From positions 5,952,001 through 6,016,000 of the forward strand of contig NZ_JBIFNP010000001.1 of the NCBI RefSeq assembly GCF_043945595.1: a DNA stretch of 64,000 nt, given 5' to 3'. Source of the stretch: Paenibacillus_S sp043945595. Its GTDB lineage: Bacteria; Bacillota; Bacilli; Paenibacillales; NBRC-103111. This document shows positions 16,995 through 24,841 of the stretch, one piece after another. The notes below the pieces were generated by a model. The model worked only from the letters and a program-made list of their open reading frames with translations, did no database searches and had not been told where the DNA came from. Both the position numbers and the translations under genes were made by a program. Position 1 is the first letter of the stretch; each line of letters starts with the position of its first letter.

Positions 16995-17911
16995 ATGACC
17001 ATGCTGACCGATCTTGAAATGTTAGAAAGCGACGTACATAACGAACGCGTCGATTACCAGAACCCGCTGCTGCGCCTCAAAATATGGCAGATCCATGCCC
17101 CGCGCCGTCCGGTCGAGGAGCCTCAGCAGGTCAACCGCTGGCATTACCACAAGGAAGTGGAGTTCCTGGCAATAGTCCAAGGCTCTCTCGGCATCCAAAC
17201 CAAGCACGATGCAAGGCTGCTGCAGCCGGGTGACGTGCATCTGTTCGGCTCCTCCCAGCTACACCGGACGAGAAATGAGGGTACCGAGGCTGTAAGCTAC
17301 ATAGTATGCCAATTCGATTTGGCGCAGCATTTTGACGAGAGCACGATGCCCTACCTGCATTATTTCAACGAAGCCCGGCGTCCGCTTGGGCATTTGAATT
17401 ACATGTTCCGTGAGGACCCGAGGTGCAGCGGCAGGCATACGCGCTTATTATGGACATTTTTCAGGAAACCCAAACGAAAGTGAAAGGCTATGAGCTGGCA
17501 ATCAGCGCTTCTATCCGCAGACTGATGCTGCTGCTCCTTCGTCACGATACCCGAGAGCTGCTTCATGGAGCAGATAATCTGGAGCTGATGCGGCTGCAGC
17601 CGGCCTTAGACTATGTAGACGCGCATCTCAGCGAAAAGATTGCCATCGAGCAGGCGTGCGCCGTGCTGAATTTAAGCTATCATTATTTTATTAAGTATTT
17701 TAAAAAGGTCATGGGGCTGTCGTTCGTTGACTACGTTAATTATAAACGGATTAAAACGGCGGAGCGTCTGCTGCTGACGCAGGATATTAGTATTATGGAG
17801 CTTGGCGAGGCCGTCGGGATTCCAAATATGGCGCAGTTTTACAAGCTGTTCAAGCGGCATAACCACTGCTCGCCGAAGGAATTCAAGCTGCGGATGCGGG
17901 CGGAGCAGTAA
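16995..17911 (+). CDS. AraC-family regulator, frameshifted
   Basis: The N-terminal half, a cupin-type sugar-sensing domain (WHYHKEVEFLAIVQGSLGIQ, LQPGDVHLFGSSQLHRTRNE), is read from 16995. The C-terminal double HTH (AIEQACAVLNLSYHYFIKYF, VMGLSFVDYVNYKRIKTAER, LGEAVGIPNMAQFYKLFKRH) lies in another frame to 17911. One base is missing near 17415-17435; restoring it gives 305 residues. RBS GGAGGG is upstream. It is divergent from thuA and probably regulates it. Confidence 0.85.
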
Positions 17912-17979
17912 GAGGCTGTAAGCTGCAGGCTATGTAACCTATAAAATATTTGGATAAACCCATCTATTCGTGCGTGAGG

Positions 17980-18100
17980 GAGGGAAGGGGCAGAGGGTTC
18001 CAGCCGTTGTTGAAGTCGTGTTCCTTTTTTATTAGATCTAGCGGTGGGAACACGACTTCAAAGACGGCCCGTAAACTTCCCACCCCCTGCCCCTTCCCTC
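17980..18100. other. Double-stem structured element, copy A
   Basis: A 14-bp outer stem (GAGGGAAGGGGCAG, 17980-17993, with 18087-18100) and a 15-bp perfect inner stem (TTGAAGTCGTGTTCC, 18010-18024, with 18047-18061) are separated by an asymmetric internal loop. The 5' loop TTCCAGCCGTTG (17998-18009) and the 3' loop start AAAGACGG nearly match copy B at 30589-30708, while the stems differ with compensation. It lies between convergent genes. It could be an RNA element, a bidirectional terminator or a small mobile palindrome. Confidence 0.65.
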
Positions 18101-18180
18101 TTCTGAGCTGCATTGTGCTCACTTCCACTTTAAAAAATAGGCTATGTTAAATTCTAATGTTGATATTTGACCATAAGAAA

Positions 18181-18235
18181 ACCGCCTTTTCAACGAAGGC
18201 GGTTTATTGCTATCGTGTCCCACATTAGCGCAACG
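18181..18235 (-). repeat. Cassette site S0 (half site with hairpin)
   Basis: The minus strand reads CGTTGCGCTAA..GGGACACGATAGCAATAA, matching the upstream half of the other sites. It continues into hairpin ACCGCCTT/AAGGCGGT followed by TTTTC, which can serve as terminator of the phosphotransferase gene. The distal GCTAACGGGCAG half is absent. Confidence 0.6.
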
Positions 18236-18368
18236 ACTTACTCTGTTGAATTTCGTGTTCCTCAACATAAAGCGGCATCAGAGAAGGCGGATCGTACCTT
18301 ATCGCGGCCTTTAAACGACAAAATGGTGCCGATAGCCATAGCCCCATAGCCGCAACGAAATAATGAGC

Positions 18369-19283
18369 CTAATCCGACAGTGCCCGCATGATGTTGGATT
18401 TCGCCTCTGCCGCAATCGCTTCATTCCCGTCATCGACCGCTTGCATTAAGATCAGTATGGGGATGTATACCGCGATCAGCCGCGCCAGCAGCTTCGCTTC
18501 CTCGTCCGCTCCTCCGTACGTTTCGAAAAACACGCCGCGAGCGTAAGGTGGCAAAAAGCTATAAGCAACGCTCAAATCGCAAGCCGGATGGCCTACGCTC
18601 AGATCGCCCCAATCAATGATGCCGGAAACGATCCCGTTCTCATTCACAAGCATATTTTTGAAATGAAGATCGCCATGTAGCAGTGCATTCACCGCCTCGA
18701 CACGGTCCTTTTGCAGCCTGCTAATATACGCTTCGATCACACCTGACTCCTCCGGCGACAAGTGTTCAACCACCTTCGATAGAAAGCCCTCCAATTTCAC
18801 TTTGCGCGATGCTATGTCCGTCAAGTTTCGATGATCTTGCTGAACTCCGCACTTCAGCGCCGCCTGCACCGGAAACTCATGCAATCTCCGCAAAAATTTC
18901 GCCAGCGTCTCTGCCGATAAAGCCCGGCGTTCTTCCGTCAAACCGATGGGGAAATCTCCTGGCACGTAGGCATAGCCCAGAAATGGTGCCGGGTATTCGT
19001 CACTTGCTTCGCCATAAAACAACGGTTTCGGATAGGGGATGGTCATATATGCCTCCAGCTTCGGCAGCAGCTTCCCTTCCATACGAATCGAGCCAACTGC
19101 AATCGTTCTTCTTGGAAACCGGAACACGTACTCGTCACCGATGAGAAAAACCGTATTGTCCCAGCCCCAGCCCAATCGCTTCACTTGCTTCGATGACAGC
19201 TGAGAGAATTGTCTGCCGATTAGCGTCCGCGCCTGCTCTTCGTTAACCTCCCACTCCGCATCCCATACATTCGTTCCTCCCAA
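18369..19283 (-). CDS. Aminoglycoside-phosphotransferase-family protein (cassette gene)
   Basis: 304 residues. APH/choline-kinase fold: VFLIGDEYVFRFPRR (ATP-binding strand region), catalytic loop NALLHGDLHFKNMLV with the base Asp, and IIDWGDLSVGHPACDL with the Mg-binding Asp. The closest style is the generic APH family found in Bacilli; the substrate may be an antibiotic or a metabolite and cannot be told from sequence. The frame opens with TTG at 19283 and no clear RBS, so the start is uncertain. It lies between sites S1 and S0 in the same orientation as the other cassette genes. Confidence 0.85.
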   Translation of the reverse strand: MGGTNVWDAEWEVNEEQARTLIGRQFSQLSSKQVKRLGWGWDNTVFLIGDEYVFRFPRRTIAVGSIRMEGKLLPKLEAYMTIPYPKPLFYGEASDEYPAPFLGYAYVPGDFPIGLTEERRALSAETLAKFLRRLHEFPVQAALKCGVQQDHRNLTDIASRKVKLEGFLSKVVEHLSPEESGVIEAYISRLQKDRVEAVNALLHGDLHFKNMLVNENGIVSGIIDWGDLSVGHPACDLSVAYSFLPPYARGVFFETYGGADEEAKLLARLIAVYIPILILMQAVDDGNEAIAAEAKSNIMRALSD

Positions 19284-19348
19284 GAATTGTCTGCCTCCTC
19301 GTTCCTTACGTTATTTAGATGTTTACATTCCCTAGAAGTTACGCATAA

Positions 19349-19438
19349 CTGCCCGTTAGCACAACGCGGCTGCCGATTTTATGCCGGCAACCGCGTCGTA
19401 ATTATTTATTAAGCTATCGTTTTTACGTTAGCGTAACG
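19349..19438 (-). repeat. Cassette site S1 (attC-like)
   Basis: Minus strand: CGCTAACG...AACGATAGCTTAATAA, then the palindrome ACGCGGTTGCCGGC / GTCGGCAGCCGCGT-like arms, then GTTGTGCTAACGGGCAG. It is nearly identical over about 75 bp to S4 (20594-20680). It begins 18 bp after the NUDIX stop. Confidence 0.75.
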
Positions 19439-19457
19439 AGCATAGCAATCAAAACTT

Positions 19458-19947
19458 CTACTCGAGTGATTTTAAGTAAAACATTATCCCTGCTCTGTCT
19501 ACATTAGAAAATTGCAAAGGCTCATCAGCCATCATACTTCTTAATTCGTCTACTGAAATCCATCTTGGATTCTTAGTCTCATCACCTGAAGATAATAACT
19601 CCCCTTGCACTTTACAGCGGAAATAAACTCCAACTGAATCAAAAGGACACTTTTATTGTTTGATAAGCTCCAAAGGGTCTTATACATTCCACTTGGAAGT
19701 CTGGGTCGATACCTGTTGTATCTACCCGTGTATCATCACCTTCAATTTCGACTACATCCAGTCCAGTCTCTTCCTTAACTTCCCTTATTAGAGCTTGTGT
19801 TAATGATTCATATTGTTCGATTCTGCCACCAGGAAGTTCAATTCTTTTCGCTTCACCCGCTTTATCCCTTGTCTGTACTACTATTTCTAATGTTCCGTTT
19901 ACTATTCTTTCAATTATGGCACGAGAATTTACTAAAAACATTTGCAT
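19458..19947 (-). CDS. NUDIX hydrolase, frameshifted (cassette gene)
   Basis: The first frame carries a NUDIX box RIELPGGRIEQYESLTQALI...REVKEETGLDVVE (G-x5-E-x7-R-E-x-x-E-E-x-G pattern) and stops at 19639. The neighbouring frame carries a fitting C-terminus: PFDSVGVYFRCKVQGELL, ETKNPRWISVDELRSMM, ending FYLKSLE at 19458. One extra base near 19650 explains the break; about 162 residues result. It probably hydrolyses a nucleoside diphosphate derivative. AT-rich compared with flanking chromosomal genes. Confidence 0.75.
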
Positions 19948-20025
19948 CAACCCCGTTTCCCAATTTCAGTTATCCAAAATATGGATTTATAAAAGTGATT
20001 TATTCTACGTGAGCTTCAAACTCTC

Positions 20026-20095
20026 CTGCCCGTTAGCATAACGAAAGTAGACGTACTCACAACCTGGTTCCTTCGAAGCCAAGGTTATTAGCTTC
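20026..20095 (-). repeat. Cassette site S2 (attC-like, degenerate)
   Basis: The conserved distal end GTTATGCTAACGGGCAG is present (20026-20043). The inner palindrome is AACCTTGG/CCAGGTT, and the proximal end is reduced to AGAAGCTAATAA. Confidence 0.55.
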
Positions 20096-20097
20096 TT

Positions 20098-20262
20098 TTA
20101 TTTATTCGTCTTTTTAATATATCCCCAAATATAATATACTCCCCAAAATACTATTGGAACAATTAACGTTAAGGTCTTTAATTCCCTTGGTAAATAAAAT
20201 GCCATGAATATTGCAATCAACAAAAAAGGAGGTAGAAGGGTCCAATATTTTTTATTTCGCAC
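20098..20262 (-). CDS. Small two-helix membrane protein (cassette gene)
   Basis: 54 residues from a GTG at 20262: basic start RNKKYW, helix TLLPPFLLIAIFMAFYL, helix TLTLIVPIVFWGVYYIWGYI, basic end KKTNK. A weak GGAAG lies upstream. It is followed at once by site S2, the gene-then-site order of the other cassettes. No family recognised. Confidence 0.5.
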   Translation of the reverse strand: MRNKKYWTLLPPFLLIAIFMAFYLPRELKTLTLIVPIVFWGVYYIWGYIKKTNK

Positions 20263-20360
20263 AGTTCGACACTTCCTTCATAAGCATATTATACTAATCG
20301 AACTTCTTTAATGCCTTATTCGCTCAACTAACTTTTTCCGTCGTTTAACAGTGGACATTG

Positions 20361-20537
20361 TTATTTTTTACTTTTAATTGACCTAAATATATTTATTATC
20401 ATTCTACAAAAACCTTGAGAGAAGTCACTTAAATATTTTTTGACTAGGAACCTTACCAATGTAAAGAAGAGAGAAATAGCTATTATAAACACAAAAAGTT
20501 TTATCCCTGCTTCTATAGATTCTATTGTAAGCTTCAT
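20361..20537 (-). CDS. Small membrane protein (cassette gene)
   Basis: 58 residues from the ATG at 20537, chosen because GGAGG sits 6 nt upstream. One strong helix (IKLFVFIIAISLFFTLVRFL), then a basic tail (RSIKSKK). No family recognised. A remnant resembling a cassette-site core (GTTAGTTGAGCGAATAA, in the opposite direction) lies just downstream near 20310-20330. Confidence 0.5.
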   Translation of the reverse strand: MKLTIESIEAGIKLFVFIIAISLFFTLVRFLVKKYLSDFSQGFCRMIINIFRSIKSKK

Positions 20538-20593
20538 AAGCACCTCCACTTAGAGTAGCTAATAATTCCAATATACCACATATTGGAATTATT

Positions 20594-20680
20594 CTGCCTG
20601 TTAGCACAACGCGGCTGCCGATTTTATACCGGCAACCGCGTCGTAATTATTTATTAAGCTATCGTTTCCCGTTAGTTGAA
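20594..20680 (-). repeat. Cassette site S4 (attC-like)
   Basis: Minus strand: CAACTAACGGGAAACGATAG, CTTAATAAATAATTACGACG, the same GC-rich palindrome as S1, then GTTGTGCTAACAGGCAG. The stop codon of the DUF3953-like gene (20672-20674) lies inside the site's CTAACGGG motif. Confidence 0.75.
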
Positions 20681-20908
20681 AAAGAAGCCCCGTATAGAGA
20701 CAAATAAAATAAACAAAGAAACTAAAATACTTAAATACCCCCAAAATCCTTTTCTATTTCTTTGGTATTCGATTAGTCCTGTCACCAACATTAATATCGC
20801 CAGAAATAACATCAAATAAGGCATTAATTCAAAGTTCTTAGTAATTAGAAGATAACTAGAAAAACCAATAACGATTATCGCTATAATAACTTTGCTTATT
20901 TTCAACAT
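20672..20908 (-). CDS. DUF3953-like small membrane protein (cassette gene)
   Basis: 78 residues from the ATG at 20908 (GTGAGGA upstream; two earlier ATGs at 20923/20926 lack one). Three hydrophobic segments: VIIAIIVIGFSSYLLI, LMPYLMLFLAILMLVTGLI, and WGYLSILVSLFILFVSI, with QRNRKGFWG between the last two. The shape agrees with DUF3953 proteins of Bacilli. Function unknown. Its TAA is part of site S4. Confidence 0.6.
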   Translation of the reverse strand: MLKISKVIIAIIVIGFSSYLLITKNFELMPYLMLFLAILMLVTGLIEYQRNRKGFWGYLSILVSLFILFVSIRGFFFN

Positions 20909-21072
20909 TGTCCTCACTCCCATCAAGGTCGCTGAACAATTTATGCTCGGCAGCCTTCTTCTATGCAGAATTTCATGTATTTCCCCCGAGAGTATGACCT
21001 AGTGCAGAGGCAGCTTGAACAGAGCTTAAAATACGCGGCGTCAATGCCACGAGTCTAGCTGGTGGTGTTTTA

Positions 21073-21102
21073 TATTGAACTATCGTCTCCGTTAGTTCAA
21101 TA
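21073..21102 (-). repeat. Cassette site S5 (compact palindrome)
   Basis: A perfect 10-bp inverted repeat TATTGAACTA / TAGTTCAATA around ACGGAGACGA on the minus strand. This is the proximal-end motif (CTAACGG..ACGATAG) alone; a distal GCTAACGGGCAG end is not recognisable in the following 120 bp. Confidence 0.6.
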
Positions 21103-21108
21103 AGAATC

Positions 21109-21414
21109 TCAAATAAAATCCACAAATCCGTCTTTGTAACCGTAAACTCTTAACACATCTCCATCTATTTCGCCTGGAACGCGAATTTCCTTTAACTTGG
21201 ATATGACATACGATGTGTTATCGTTGGTCAGACAGATTTCCAACCATTCGATGTATTTGTAATTACCTATCCTAAAATGATGAAACCACTCAGCATCCCA
21301 CCTACTGATATATCCGCTTTCTGCGTCCTTTGTTCTCCAGTGAATCGCTCCCTCGAAAACACTCATAGCCAATCTGATCTCGTCCCACTTTGTATTGTTC
21401 ATTAATGGACTCAT
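21109..21414 (-). CDS. Conserved hypothetical protein, DUF6678-like (cassette gene)
   Basis: 101 residues from the ATG at 21414 with AAGGAG 8 nt upstream. Trp/Tyr-rich: AIHWRTKDAESGYISRWDAE, WFHHFRIGNYKYIEWLEI, EIRVPGEIDGDVLRVYGY. This resembles the DUF6678 family of small soluble proteins; function unknown. It ends 6 bp before site S5. Confidence 0.55.
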   Translation of the reverse strand: MSPLMNNTKWDEIRLAMSVFEGAIHWRTKDAESGYISRWDAEWFHHFRIGNYKYIEWLEICLTNDNTSYVISKLKEIRVPGEIDGDVLRVYGYKDGFVDFI

Positions 21415-21435
21415 ATGTGATCTCCTTTTTCTCAG

Positions 21436-21520
21436 CTGCCCGTTACTTCAACAAGAACAGGGAGCAGCACCTCGGCGGTATGCTCCCTGTTCTTATTGCT
21501 ATCGTTCCCAGTTAGCGCAA
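21436..21520 (-). repeat. Cassette site S6 (attC-like, best preserved)
   Basis: Minus strand: TTGCGCTAACTGGGAACGAT-AGCAATAA, a 15-bp private stem AAGAACAGGGAGCA / TGCTCCCTGTTCTT with a 14-nt loop, then GTTGAAGTAACGGGCAG. Its ends match S1/S4 but the central palindrome is wholly different. Confidence 0.75.
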
Positions 21521-21564
21521 TGGCTGCCGATCCATTTTGTCGACAGCCTTGCTTCGTTAAATTC

Positions 21565-22287
21565 CTAACCTAATTGCCCACCATGGAAAATCTTCAGAAT
21601 AAATTCCCGTTCAGGTACCTGCAACCGATGATAAGATTGCAGAAACTCCTTATTGTCGTAGGGTACCTCGATTAACTCTTCGCTGATAGCATTCTCGGTT
21701 AACGTAACAATGCCGTATCTTGCGAGCGGTTTATCGTAACATCCTAATGCACCAGGATTGAAATAATCTCGTTTGCAAGAAACAAAGTGGTGGACGATGT
21801 GATGATGACCAAAGCACACCAGCTTTAATTTGGTATCTTTGTAGAGTTGGTCTAAATTCTCCGCTGTCGGGTTCTTTTCAATAGACAAAAACCAGCCATC
21901 TGGATTGAGATGATAATGAGTAAATAGCAGTTGTTTATTGAAATGATCGTTGATTAACTGTTTAGGCCATTTGCCCATCGCTTCAATGTATACGGGATTG
22001 ATTCTTTCAGCCAACCATTGATGATGGTACCGTATATTTTGATGCCCTTCTGGAGCCTCCTCACCATGAAAGGCGGCCATTACCGCTATATCATGATTAC
22101 CCACAACAAAAGAAACATCGGTCCGTGACAATAACAAATCAAGGACTTGGTTGGAGTCTGGTCCAATACCGACCACATCCCCCAAACAATAAATGTGATC
22201 AACGTTTTTGAAAGTAATATCCTGAAGCACTGCCATTAATGCAGGGCTGTTTCCATGAATATCAGTTATTATTGCAATTTTTTCCAT
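21565..22287 (-). CDS. Metallophosphoesterase (cassette gene)
   Basis: 240 residues. Calcineurin-like phosphoesterase motifs in order: ITDIHGNSPAL (D-x-H), CLGDVVGIGPDS (GD), VVGNHDIAV (GNHD), LFTHYHLN and LVCFGHHHIVHHF (GHxH-like), then YFNPGALGCYDKPL. It belongs to the YfcE/MJ0936-like cytosolic group of dimetal phosphodiesterases; substrate unknown. It is complete in length. It lies between half site S7 and site S6 in cassette orientation. Confidence 0.85.
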   Translation of the reverse strand: MEKIAIITDIHGNSPALMAVLQDITFKNVDHIYCLGDVVGIGPDSNQVLDLLLSRTDVSFVVGNHDIAVMAAFHGEEAPEGHQNIRYHHQWLAERINPVYIEAMGKWPKQLINDHFNKQLLFTHYHLNPDGWFLSIEKNPTAENLDQLYKDTKLKLVCFGHHHIVHHFVSCKRDYFNPGALGCYDKPLARYGIVTLTENAISEELIEVPYDNKEFLQSYHRLQVPEREFILKIFHGGQLG

Positions 22288-22456
22288 TCATATTACCCCC
22301 TGCAGCTCTACGTGTTGTATTGGATTCGAGATGAGTACAAAATATCCTTCTTCTTCCATTGATTTTCCATAACTGCATTACTGCACGTTTAGCAGACGAG
22401 GCCACCGATGATCCCGCGGCAACCTCGTGGTGAAGTTATATGCTCGTTGCGCAAAT

Positions 22457-22480
22457 CTGCCCGTTAGCTTAACAAGAATA
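22457..22480 (-). repeat. Cassette half site S7
   Basis: Minus strand TTGTTAAGCTAACGGGCAG, the conserved distal end only. The proximal half would lie toward the IS1595-like element and is missing. Confidence 0.6.
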
Positions 22481-22568
22481 AGCAGAAAGCCGAAGTTTGG
22501 TGTTCGTGTCGGTCACAGTAAACAGGCACGATTTGACCAACATATTTTTCTTATTCGATGCGGTATTC

Positions 22569-23201
22569 TCATATTCCTTGCTGTCTAAGTAACGAAACCA
22601 CGCCAAGTAATTCTGCAAATACGTTTGTTACAACACCATTGAAGAGATCCATCCATTTCTTCAAGCGGCTGTGGTAGCTGTTTACGTTTTGGATATGGTA
22701 CACGCCTTTCACACGTTGTTTTCCGTCGGATTTGAATCGGTAATGAGTCGTGCCTTTTGAATTCGCAAAGGAGCTAAATGCCCTCCATGAATCAGTGCAT
22801 AACACGTTTGAGTCAGACAGATGACCACCAATCGCTTCGTCTAATTTTGTAGTCCGAATACGTCCACGCCCAAGTACGCCAGAGTAAGTCATTTTCTGAC
22901 GGTCACGGGCAACCAGCACGCACACTTGATCGTGGCTTATTTCCGAGTAAAGAAAGTAGGTCTCGTCCATTTCAACAATATCTTGAAATGCTTCGGTTGG
23001 AATCTGCTTCAGAGCGGAAAGAATCTTATGCCGCCAGTAAAACAAAGTGACATGCGTGACTTCATCGTTTAACTGCTCTGCACATTTTCTCAGAGAAAAG
23101 CCCTCAATCATGCATTCGATAAAACGAACAAATCGAACAACAGAATGGTTTTTGCAATGCGGGCAAACAAGTCCGTATATACTGCTGGCTGCCCCTAGCA
23201 A
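22569..23201 (-). CDS. IS1595/ISXO2-type transposase, probably degenerate
   Basis: 210 residues. The catalytic domain is recognisable: D in EMDETYFLYSEISHD, D in VLCTDSWRAFSSF, and VNSYHSRLKKWMDLFNGV near the end. At the N-terminus only half a zinc ribbon remains (VCPHCKNHSVVRF) before FIECMIEGFSLRKCAEQL; the second Cys pair and about 30 residues are missing. The frame opens with TTG and no good RBS. No terminal repeats could be identified. It borders the cassette array and may have removed part of it. Confidence 0.7.
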   Translation of the reverse strand: MLGAASSIYGLVCPHCKNHSVVRFVRFIECMIEGFSLRKCAEQLNDEVTHVTLFYWRHKILSALKQIPTEAFQDIVEMDETYFLYSEISHDQVCVLVARDRQKMTYSGVLGRGRIRTTKLDEAIGGHLSDSNVLCTDSWRAFSSFANSKGTTHYRFKSDGKQRVKGVYHIQNVNSYHSRLKKWMDLFNGVVTNVFAELLGVVSLLRQQGI

Positions 23202-23267
23202 ACAGAGTGCCGCTTTGATGCCGCGAGCCTAGCAAGAGACCAGCTTTCACAACCATATCCCAGGCGT

Positions 23268-23741
23268 TCATGTCTCCTTGACTATCCGCTTCTCACAGAG
23301 AAAGCGTTCCACGCCGGGATATTTTTCGCCAAGGCTTCGGATATCGAAGCCGCAGGCCCGGTAAAAGCCGACGGCATCCTGATCTGTCTCCGCTGTGAAC
23401 GAGCGGATGGCATAGCGGGCTGCGGCGTCCTCCAGCAGCAATCGGCCGAGCCCTGAGCCTCGGTAAGCCTCATCTACAACGATATGCTGGATGATAGCGG
23501 CCTCTCGGCAAGCTTGAAGCCTCAAACCGAGAATGGCACAAACTGCCGTGGAGGACTCCTCCGCGGCATATGCACAGCAGATTTGAGCCGGATCGTCCAG
23601 ATAGCCGCGGGCGATCAAACTCAGCTTTTCTTCTGAAGGCTTATATAAACATTGAGCGAGTATCGCCATTGTTTCCACGTCAAACTGCCTGATCGGCAGC
23701 AGCCGCATAGGTCTCATTCGTCTCATCGAACCAGCCACCAT
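23268..23741 (-). CDS. GNAT-family acetyltransferase
   Basis: 157 residues. The acetyl-CoA-binding motif is clear: IQHIVVDEAYRGSGLGRLLL (V-x-x-x-x-R-G-x-G-x-G/A). QDAVGFYRACGFDIRSLGEKYPG is the typical C-terminal strand and helix. Substrate unknown. The start is uncertain (ATG at 23741 or 23726). It follows the WYL regulator gene by a few bases and may be cotranscribed. Confidence 0.82.
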   Translation of the reverse strand: MVAGSMRRMRPMRLLPIRQFDVETMAILAQCLYKPSEEKLSLIARGYLDDPAQICCAYAAEESSTAVCAILGLRLQACREAAIIQHIVVDEAYRGSGLGRLLLEDAAARYAIRSFTAETDQDAVGFYRACGFDIRSLGEKYPGVERFLCEKRIVKET

Positions 23742-23747
23742 TCCCCA

Positions 23748-24701
23748 CTATTTTGCCGCATACCGCTCCATCATTTCGGTCAGCAGCTGCCTCATCCTAT
23801 CCAGCAGCTCGGGCGGCTGGCGCACATCCGCTTCCTTCCCCAAGCCGATAAAAAACTTTGCAAAAAAGGGCAGCTCCCGCTCCGGAACCTCTCCCTCGAT
23901 CCATCCTGTGCCGTCCTCGCGGATATGGAGCCGGGATGCCGACCACAGCTCGGCCTCGCACTGCTGCACCCCCTCCGGAGTAAGCTCAACTTGAAGGCGA
24001 GCCTCCGGCGTATGGTCTCTCGTAAACGCCTCCTTCGTGTCCAAATGAATATGCCGCAAATCCAGCGGCTTCGTGTCCGAAACATCTTCCACAGCCGCAT
24101 GGATTCGGTCGCAGCGGAACACGCGGAAGCCGCCGCGGAGAAAGCAGTAAGCCGAGCAGTACCACAAGCCGCTGCTGGCATAGAGGCCGACCGGCTGTAT
24201 TTTTCTGCTGGCCGTCCCCTGCCGCGATTCGTATTCAATCAGGATAATCTCCTGCTCCATGGCGGCTTCCAGCAGGATCGACAAGTAGGGGAACTCCGCT
24301 TGCCTTTTGGGCGTTATGAAATCTACCCGATGCTTCATCTGATCGATCCGGTCTCTAACATCCCCGGACATGTAGTGATAGAACTTGCTTAGCGCAGACG
24401 AGGACTCCGTCTTGAAGGGCAGGAACGTATAATGGCGCAGCGCATGGCAAGCGAAAAAAATCGCAACGGCCTCCTCCTCCGTAAACGCAATCGGCGGCAA
24501 AATCCGCTCGTTCAGCACCTGGTATCCGCCGTGCGGCCCGACCTCGGAATATAAAGGAACCCCCAGCTCGCTCAGCTCCTGCAGATCTCTCAAGATGGTT
24601 CGCTTGGACACGCCGAACTCGTCGGCCAGCTCCTGAACCTTGAATCTGCGTTTGCGATTCACTGTCATCATCAAATCCAAGAGCCGTTTTGATTTCGACA
24701 T
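23748..24701 (-). CDS. HTH/WYL-domain transcriptional regulator (YafY-like)
   Basis: 317 residues from the ATG at 24701 (AGGGAGA 9 nt upstream). The N-terminal winged helix contains LLDLMMTVNRKRRFKVQELA and FGVSKRTILRDLQELSELG. The WYL-type middle contains PVGLYASSGLWYCSAYCFLR and FRCDRIHAAV. A C-terminal WCX-like region follows. WYL domains bind ligands such as nucleotides and control the attached HTH. It faces the VOC gene across 140 bp, the usual regulator/target layout. Confidence 0.9.
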   Translation of the reverse strand: MSKSKRLLDLMMTVNRKRRFKVQELADEFGVSKRTILRDLQELSELGVPLYSEVGPHGGYQVLNERILPPIAFTEEEAVAIFFACHALRHYTFLPFKTESSSALSKFYHYMSGDVRDRIDQMKHRVDFITPKRQAEFPYLSILLEAAMEQEIILIEYESRQGTASRKIQPVGLYASSGLWYCSAYCFLRGGFRVFRCDRIHAAVEDVSDTKPLDLRHIHLDTKEAFTRDHTPEARLQVELTPEGVQQCEAELWSASRLHIREDGTGWIEGEVPERELPFFAKFFIGLGKEADVRQPPELLDRMRQLLTEMMERYAAK

Positions 24702-24841
24702 GGCTGTAGCTTCTCCCTCAAACACAATATTTTTAGAATATTATTTTTAGTTGATGACAATCCTTGTCACCATTATAAGTTATCATTCAGTTAGAGCCGT
24801 AAGCAACCATCAAATTCTTATTGAGAAGGAGCTGTTACTCT

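Noticed and set aside
18181..22480. A standard class 1 or Vibrio-type integron
   Set aside because: No intI-like gene or attI in the window, and site ends only partly resemble attC core sites; hence reported as integron-like only.
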